From assembly GCA_021464525.1 (NCBI GenBank), contig JADRCO010001093.1, forward strand, positions 1-22,645: a stretch of DNA of 22,645 nucleotides. Reading direction: 5' to 3'. The number at the start of each line of letters is the position of its first letter. Position 1 is the stretch's first letter. Below are positions 18,719 to 22,645 of the stretch, one piece after another. Origin of the DNA: Rhizophagus sp. LPA8_4_AMF (lineage: Eukaryota; Glomeromycota; Glomeromycetes; Glomerales; Glomeraceae). The translations under genes were made by a program, and so were the position numbers. The notes under the pieces were generated by a model. The model was not told the origin of the DNA, made no database searches, and saw only the letters and a list, made by a program, of their open reading frames with translations.

Positions 18719-19901
18719 ATGAAAATCTTGGAAAATAAGAGTTTTGTCGATTTTCACTATTTATTAACACTTATAATATTAATGATTATGGTGAGATTTC
18801 TTTTTTTACGTTCAAAATTATGTTCGAAATTTTATTTTTTCGCTTTTTAACATTTTAACATTTTTTTTTTTCTTTACGTTTAGGCTTCTTTACATAATCT
18901 TGTTAAATCGATCCTTATTTATCAAGTGAAAACTTCAAAATCATTAAATACGATAAAAATAGCACTAAATTTTTGTGGACTCGCTTTCGGTATAACCAAT
19001 ATTGGAATACTTTTTACAAATATTATCACGTCTTTAACAAAATGTTTTGCTGTCACATATTTACAAATGATAACCAATTTTGCTTTCACGGAATTGATTA
19101 TGATTTACTTAATCTGGAAATTAAGACAATTTGGAAATTTGAAAGATGGAAATTTGAAAGATCGATTTGGATATTTATTACTTTTAATAAGAAGTTTATT
19201 ATTCGTAAGTTTTAATTTAATCAAAAGAGAGTTAATTATAATAAATGAATAATTATTAACGAAATTCCTTCATCTTTTAGATTATATACATCTCATTATT
19301 ACGACCACAAATAACATTTGATGGTGAATGCGATAATAATGTGAATAATGGAAGAATATTTCTTTTAGCAGCAACTATTACAGATCTTCTAATAGATATA
19401 TATTTTACATTTCATTTAATTCAGTATATAAGAAAATTTTTAAAATCCAATCAAAACATCCCAAAAAATTTAATAATATGGAATGTATTATTTATATCGT
19501 TAGCATTAATACAACATATTAATATCATAATATTAAGTGATCCAATTGTCGGATACTCAATACAAATCGTTGTTTTTATTACTTTATCATATTTAATAAC
19601 ATTTGACGTAGAAAAATTGGAAATTCCAACTAGTGAAGGGAGTTTAGAAGACGATTTAGAAAGAACAAGGCCATCAAGTAACATTTCAATTACCAGTGAA
19701 GATATTGTGCTAAGAGCCTCCAACGGAATGTTGGTAAATATGTCCCTTAAAGATGTTCGGAATGAAATTAAGATGGAACAGGATTATAATATTGAGAGGA
19801 TATACTCAAATGAAGAGGTTGGAGTTTCACAACAGCCCATAACATTTTATGAAGTAATGTCAATGTTTTTAGGAAAGAGTCATAAAAGACAATCAGTTTA
19901 A
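18719..19901 (+). CDS. Gene B: seven-helix membrane protein with conserved cytosolic tail, 337 aa
   Basis: Three exons: 18719-18790, 18884-19204 and 19281-19901. The introns are 93 bp (GTGAGA...TTTAG) and 76 bp (GTAAGT...TTTAG), both phase 0 and at the same places as in gene A. Predicted helices are at about 13-34, 48-70, 79-101, 119-138, 157-180, 195-216 and 221-239. The inner loops (YQVKTSK, WKLRQ...DGNLKDR, RKFLKSNQNIPK) are basic, giving outside N-terminus and cytosolic C-terminus. Tail motifs: EGSLEDDLERT 250-260, IVLRASNGML 273-282, LKDVR 287-291, QQPITFYE 315-322. Cys78 (outer end of helix 3) and Cys148 (second outer loop) are conserved with gene A. Helix 3 (YLQMITNFAFTELIMIYLIW) and helix 5 (LLAATITDLLIDIY) carry conserved buried polar residues. 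Unspliced, the frame is interrupted, so splicing is required. Role unknown; receptor-like by topology only. Confidence 0.9.
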
Positions 19902-20482
19902 TAGAATCTGCAGCGCAGTTTTCACATCGTAAAAAAAAAGACTTTTATATATTTTTAATTTACGAACTCACTTTGTTTATAGATGTAAAAAAAAAAAAAC
20001 ATTTTTCAAATTATTTTCTACTTCCAATTTTTTTTTTTAGTAAAATAATTTAATAAAATAATACTGTATTAAATAATTTGGGTGGTCATTACTAATGTTA
20101 TTAATGAACCGTCGATCAATTTCATAATGCGTATCAAATTTATGCATAAATGCACGTAACATATTTCCTTTTTAAGCTTTTTATTTTAGTTGAGTTTCAT
20201 TATCTGTTTCAGAACAAAAATTAAATTTATATTTAATGACAAAATGTCCATTCAATCTAAATTAAGGAATTCGTATAATAGTACAACGCGCCATATGATG
20301 GTTGACCGCAGATTTTTTTATTCTTTTCATTAGAGGCTAAAAATATATAAATTATCCCTTTCAAAAGAGATGAAAGGAATAATATAAATTTTGAACAATA
20401 TTTTGTACCTTTTTTAGTTAAAACCTAAAATTTTTTTTTCCACAGAGAATTTCTTTTATCGACCTTTTATTTATACTATATA
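19902..20482. other. Downstream flank of gene B, no gene seen
   Basis: AT-rich sequence with A and T homopolymer runs (19930-19940, 19987-20000, 20029-20038). No gene, RNA or clear repeat is recognised before the Tc1/mariner-type MITE. Confidence 0.45.
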
Positions 20483-20639
20483 CAGTAAACCCTTCACAAA
20501 TGCACCCTCTGGTTCGGACCCAAACTTATATGATCTCTAATCATTTACTCTCTATAAATGCACACCCTCTCTAAATGCACTATTACAAAAATTATGTATA
20601 TTGAAGTCCAGGGGGGGTACATTTATAGAGAGTTGAATG
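20483..20639. mobile_element. Tc1/mariner-type MITE, about 157 bases, TA target duplication
   Basis: The left end CAGTAAACCCTTCACAAATG is matched by the right end read inward, CATTCAACTCTCTATAAATG, about 14 of 20 positions alike, extending into CACC/TACC and CTGG. Both ends abut TA (20481-20482 and 20640-20641). The word CTCTCTATAAATGCAC recurs inside. CAGT...CTCTATAAATG ends and a TA duplication fit pogo/Tc1-mariner-like elements. There is no transposase, and the diverged arms indicate an old copy. Confidence 0.65.
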
Positions 20640-20641
20640 TA

Positions 20642-21087
20642 ATAGTAATTTTTGGTAAAAAGGGCTCGATTTAGGGGTTTAAGTGTTCTTTTAATAGGTT
20701 ACTATATATGTACGCTTAGATTACTATATATGTACTCTTATAATTTCTTGTTCTTACAGAAAAAAAAAATGTCCCCAAAAATTTTGATATAACTTGTATA
20801 ACCATAACAGAAAACCATAATATTTAAATAACATGTGACTAAATCTCATATATATTAAGTATTAATCAGCATTTACGACTTTCTAAATAAAGGTAATGAT
20901 ATGATTTTATATTTTATGTTTTATTAGGCTCATAACCGAATCAAGTTTTATATCATGTTCAAATGTTTAGGATGTTTTATTATTTAGGCTTAACTCGAAT
21001 ATCTGGCTTATGACAATTATGACGTCTAACGATTCTCATATAATATAAAAAGAACAAATAATTCTTCAATACCTATTGTACTGTAAA
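20642..21087. other. Intergenic DNA and gene C promoter area
   Basis: Two near-copies of TTACTATATATGTAC lie at about 20699-20713 and 20721-20735. A TGACGTC core (21020-21026), the half of a cAMP-response-type site, and TATAAAA (21044-21050) precede gene C by 38-68 bases. No gene is seen. Confidence 0.4.
21044..21050 (+). promoter_or_regulatory. Possible TATA box of gene C
   Basis: TATAAAA lies about 38 bases upstream of the ATG at 21088. If used, the 5' leader would be very short. Weak call. Confidence 0.3.
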
Positions 21088-22080
21088 ATGGAAGAAATTA
21101 AATATGATACGCTCTTTATTGGTTTCGTAGCTATGGTTGGTTTAGATAATTTAATAATTTACCAACTTATTAAATTAATTTATAATCACTATTAACTGTT
21201 AAACTATTAAATTAATTTATAATTAAATTTATTTCCCTTTTTTTTTTCGTCCGTTCCATAATTTTATTAGGTTTCTTCTCATAATTTTGTAAAGTCGATC
21301 CTTCTTTACTGTTCTGGACGGGATAAATTTTTATCTTTTCTAAAAATAATTTTTAATATTAGCTGCTTGATATGTTCCATAACAAGCTTTCTGTTCTTTA
21401 TGACAATTAATATGTCTTGCGAAGTGTATAAGAGGGTCAACTATGTACAAATAATTTTTAATTATTTTATGATGCAATCTTTGGCCGCTTATATATTAAT
21501 TCTTACCAGCAAATATGAAAAAAACAAATCTGAACTTACCAAAAAAGTTGACATGTGGATTAATATTGTTCTGTTCGTAACAAGAGCAACATCTAATGTA
21601 AGTTTTAATAACATATCACTAAAAAAAAAAAAATATAATTAATATGATTTTTAATCGAGTTTTAATTCTTAGGTTGCGTATATTTTTTTTGAAATTTCTT
21701 ATCAAAACAATTATGAAAAAGAAATTGGAGGAAAAGGTTTTTATTTAATGAATTTAACCATAATAATTGATATTTTTATTGACGCTTACGTTATGGTTAG
21801 ATTTATACAAATTTTACAAGAGAGTAAACGTCATTATTATTATTATAGTTATTATAATAATAATAATAATTTGAAAATATTCAATCTAATTATTTATTGG
21901 AACATATTAACCATTTTAGTATCATTATTTTATCATTCAATTATTGGTTTAAATATTTTAAATAATTTTTATACTAGTAAATTATTTCTTTTAATTTATT
22001 TAACTCAAATTTCTTTATCTTATCTTATTACTATTGATACGGAATTTAAGGTTAAAAAGGGTAATTCAAATATCTTTTAA
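21088..22080 (+). CDS. Gene C: divergent tail-less paralog of genes A and B, 260 aa
   Basis: Three exons: 21088-21135, 21271-21597 and 21673-22080. The introns are 135 bp (GTTGGT...ATTAG) and 75 bp (GTAAGT...CTTAG), both phase 0, at the same positions as in A and B. The second exon opens VSSHNFVKSILLY, matching ASLHNLVKSILIY of gene B. Helices 5 (NLTIIIDIFIDAYVMVRFIQ) and 7 (QISLSYLITIDTEF) also match. Seven helices are predicted. A Tyr/Asn tract (YYYYSYYNNNNN), from TAT/AAT repetition, lies in the third inner loop. The protein stops about 11 residues after the SYLITID motif, so the conserved tail is absent; I found no downstream exon encoding it. The GTTGGT donor is unusual, but it is the only phase-consistent choice before a stop, so the first exon is the least certain part. 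It could be a diverged functional copy or one starting to decay. Confidence 0.75.
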
Positions 22081-22645
22081 TTCATTTAAAATTTTTTAAT
22101 AATGAAAAAAATTTTGTCAAAAAAAAAATATATATTAATGATAATTAATATACAATTTCATTTAAATCATTATATTTTTATGTAATAAGCAAAATTAGCA
22201 TTTCTATAATAAAATATAAATAAAATATATTATTATATTTACGTGGTCAAAATATTTGACGCTCTAAATGAGGTAGGAGGTTCTTCAGTACTAGTACGAA
22301 TTTGCAAAAATTACGTACCACCGTACTTGTCTTATAATACTATATATATTATAGAGCCAGTACAGTACGATTTTGAAAACCTGTACATCGATTTTCCAAA
22401 ATTCCAAAATTCCTATATAGTACGGTACGGTTGATAAAATTTTTTTTCTAGATATCCAAATATTATATTTAATGGACATTCGGATGTCTAAATAGCCGCA
22501 TTTATTGGTCAGTCTAATAGGATCATGCTGATTTTAACGGATTGTTAATGGCTAAATAATTGATATTTTTCTTTTATCCGGTATCACGTGATTTTTTATA
22601 ATTAAAAATGGTTATAATAAATCGTGTATCAGGCAAAAATCGTGT
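22081..22645. other. Right-hand flank, no gene seen
   Basis: AT-rich DNA with a GTAC-rich inverted repeat (22287-22388) and an ATCACGTGAT palindrome (about 22584-22593) like that in the loop of the foldback element. The open frames here run across the inverted repeat and are not called. Confidence 0.4.
22287..22388. repeat. GTAC-rich imperfect inverted repeat, likely MITE
   Basis: The left arm 22287-22338 (AGTACTAGTACG...CTTATAAT) pairs with the right arm 22348-22388 (ATTATAGAGCCAGTACAGTACG...) at roughly 70 percent with gaps, around a TATATATA centre. Further GTAC words lie to the right (GTACGGTACGG near 22420). Element ends and target duplication are not resolved. Confidence 0.45.

Noticed and set aside
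19451-19723. Minus-strand 90-codon frame, and the plus frame 18973-19215
   Set aside because: Both are shadows of the gene B exons, which have a matching paralog and conserved splice sites.
22243-22479. Open frames on both strands near the right end
   Set aside because: They run across a GTAC-rich inverted repeat, which explains symmetric open frames.
22081-22645. A hidden fourth exon giving gene C the conserved tail
   Set aside because: No sequence encoding EGSLEDDLE-like, LRASNGML-like or QQP-FYE-like residues was found after 22080, although a weak donor (GGGTAATTC) exists near the stop.
1-22645. tRNA, rRNA genes or a CRISPR array
   Set aside because: No T-loop/anticodon arm combination, no rRNA-like GC-rich conserved blocks and no regularly spaced short repeats with unique spacers were seen. 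TTCGAAT words at 1235 and 15003 lack a tRNA context.

Overview
The window looks like nuclear DNA of a filamentous fungus with a very AT-rich, repeat-littered genome. An arbuscular mycorrhizal fungus of the Rhizophagus type is the best guess. The reasons are the base composition, short AT-rich introns (73-135 bp, mostly GTRAGD...TAG), a long intronless AAA ATPase of the BCS1-like kind that such fungi carry in many copies, a lineage-specific family of multi-pass membrane proteins, and many small DNA-transposon derivatives. The organism assignment is inference.

Only four genes are well supported. (1) On the minus strand, 5438-7459 is a 673-residue BCS1-like AAA ATPase with intact Walker A, Walker B, sensor 1 and arginine-finger motifs and an 18-residue (54 bp) Lys/Glu/Asp/Asn-rich tandem repeat in its C-terminal part. 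(2-4) Three paralogous seven-helix membrane proteins follow: gene A (minus, 8779-9932, 333 aa), gene B (plus, 18719-19901, 337 aa) and gene C (plus, 21088-22080, 260 aa). Each has three exons, with both introns at the same places and in phase 0. The positive-inside pattern predicts outside N-terminus and cytosolic C-terminus, the GPCR topology. A and B share a strongly conserved cytosolic tail (EGSLEDDLERT, IVLRASNGML, LKDVR, QQP-x-x-FYE); C lacks the tail entirely. I do not recognise the family. A and B point away from each other across about 8.8 kb of gene-poor, repeat-rich DNA and share short upstream blocks.

Region by region: 1-5437 holds no convincing intact gene. It contains a foldback element (930-1161), broken coding relics near 2388-2976, a diverged direct duplication (about 3420-4265), a hAT-type MITE with an 8-bp target duplication (4574-4900) and a short tandem duplication (4926-5074). 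5438-7459 is the AAA ATPase. 8418-8696 is an open stretch of unknown origin that converges on gene A. 9933-18718 is mostly non-genic, with a second hAT-type MITE (13784-13998, perfect 8-bp target duplication), its decayed relative near 16411, relatives of the foldback element, and broken coding relics at 14316-15367 and 16528-16740. 18719-22080 holds genes B and C, separated by a Tc1/mariner-type MITE (20483-20639). The right end carries a GTAC-rich inverted repeat.

How the genes relate: nothing ties the AAA ATPase functionally to the membrane proteins. The three membrane proteins form a dispersed local family, probably made by duplication, with tail loss in one member. If they are receptors or sensors, the conserved tail is the likely coupling or regulatory segment. 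That is a hypothesis from sequence pattern only.
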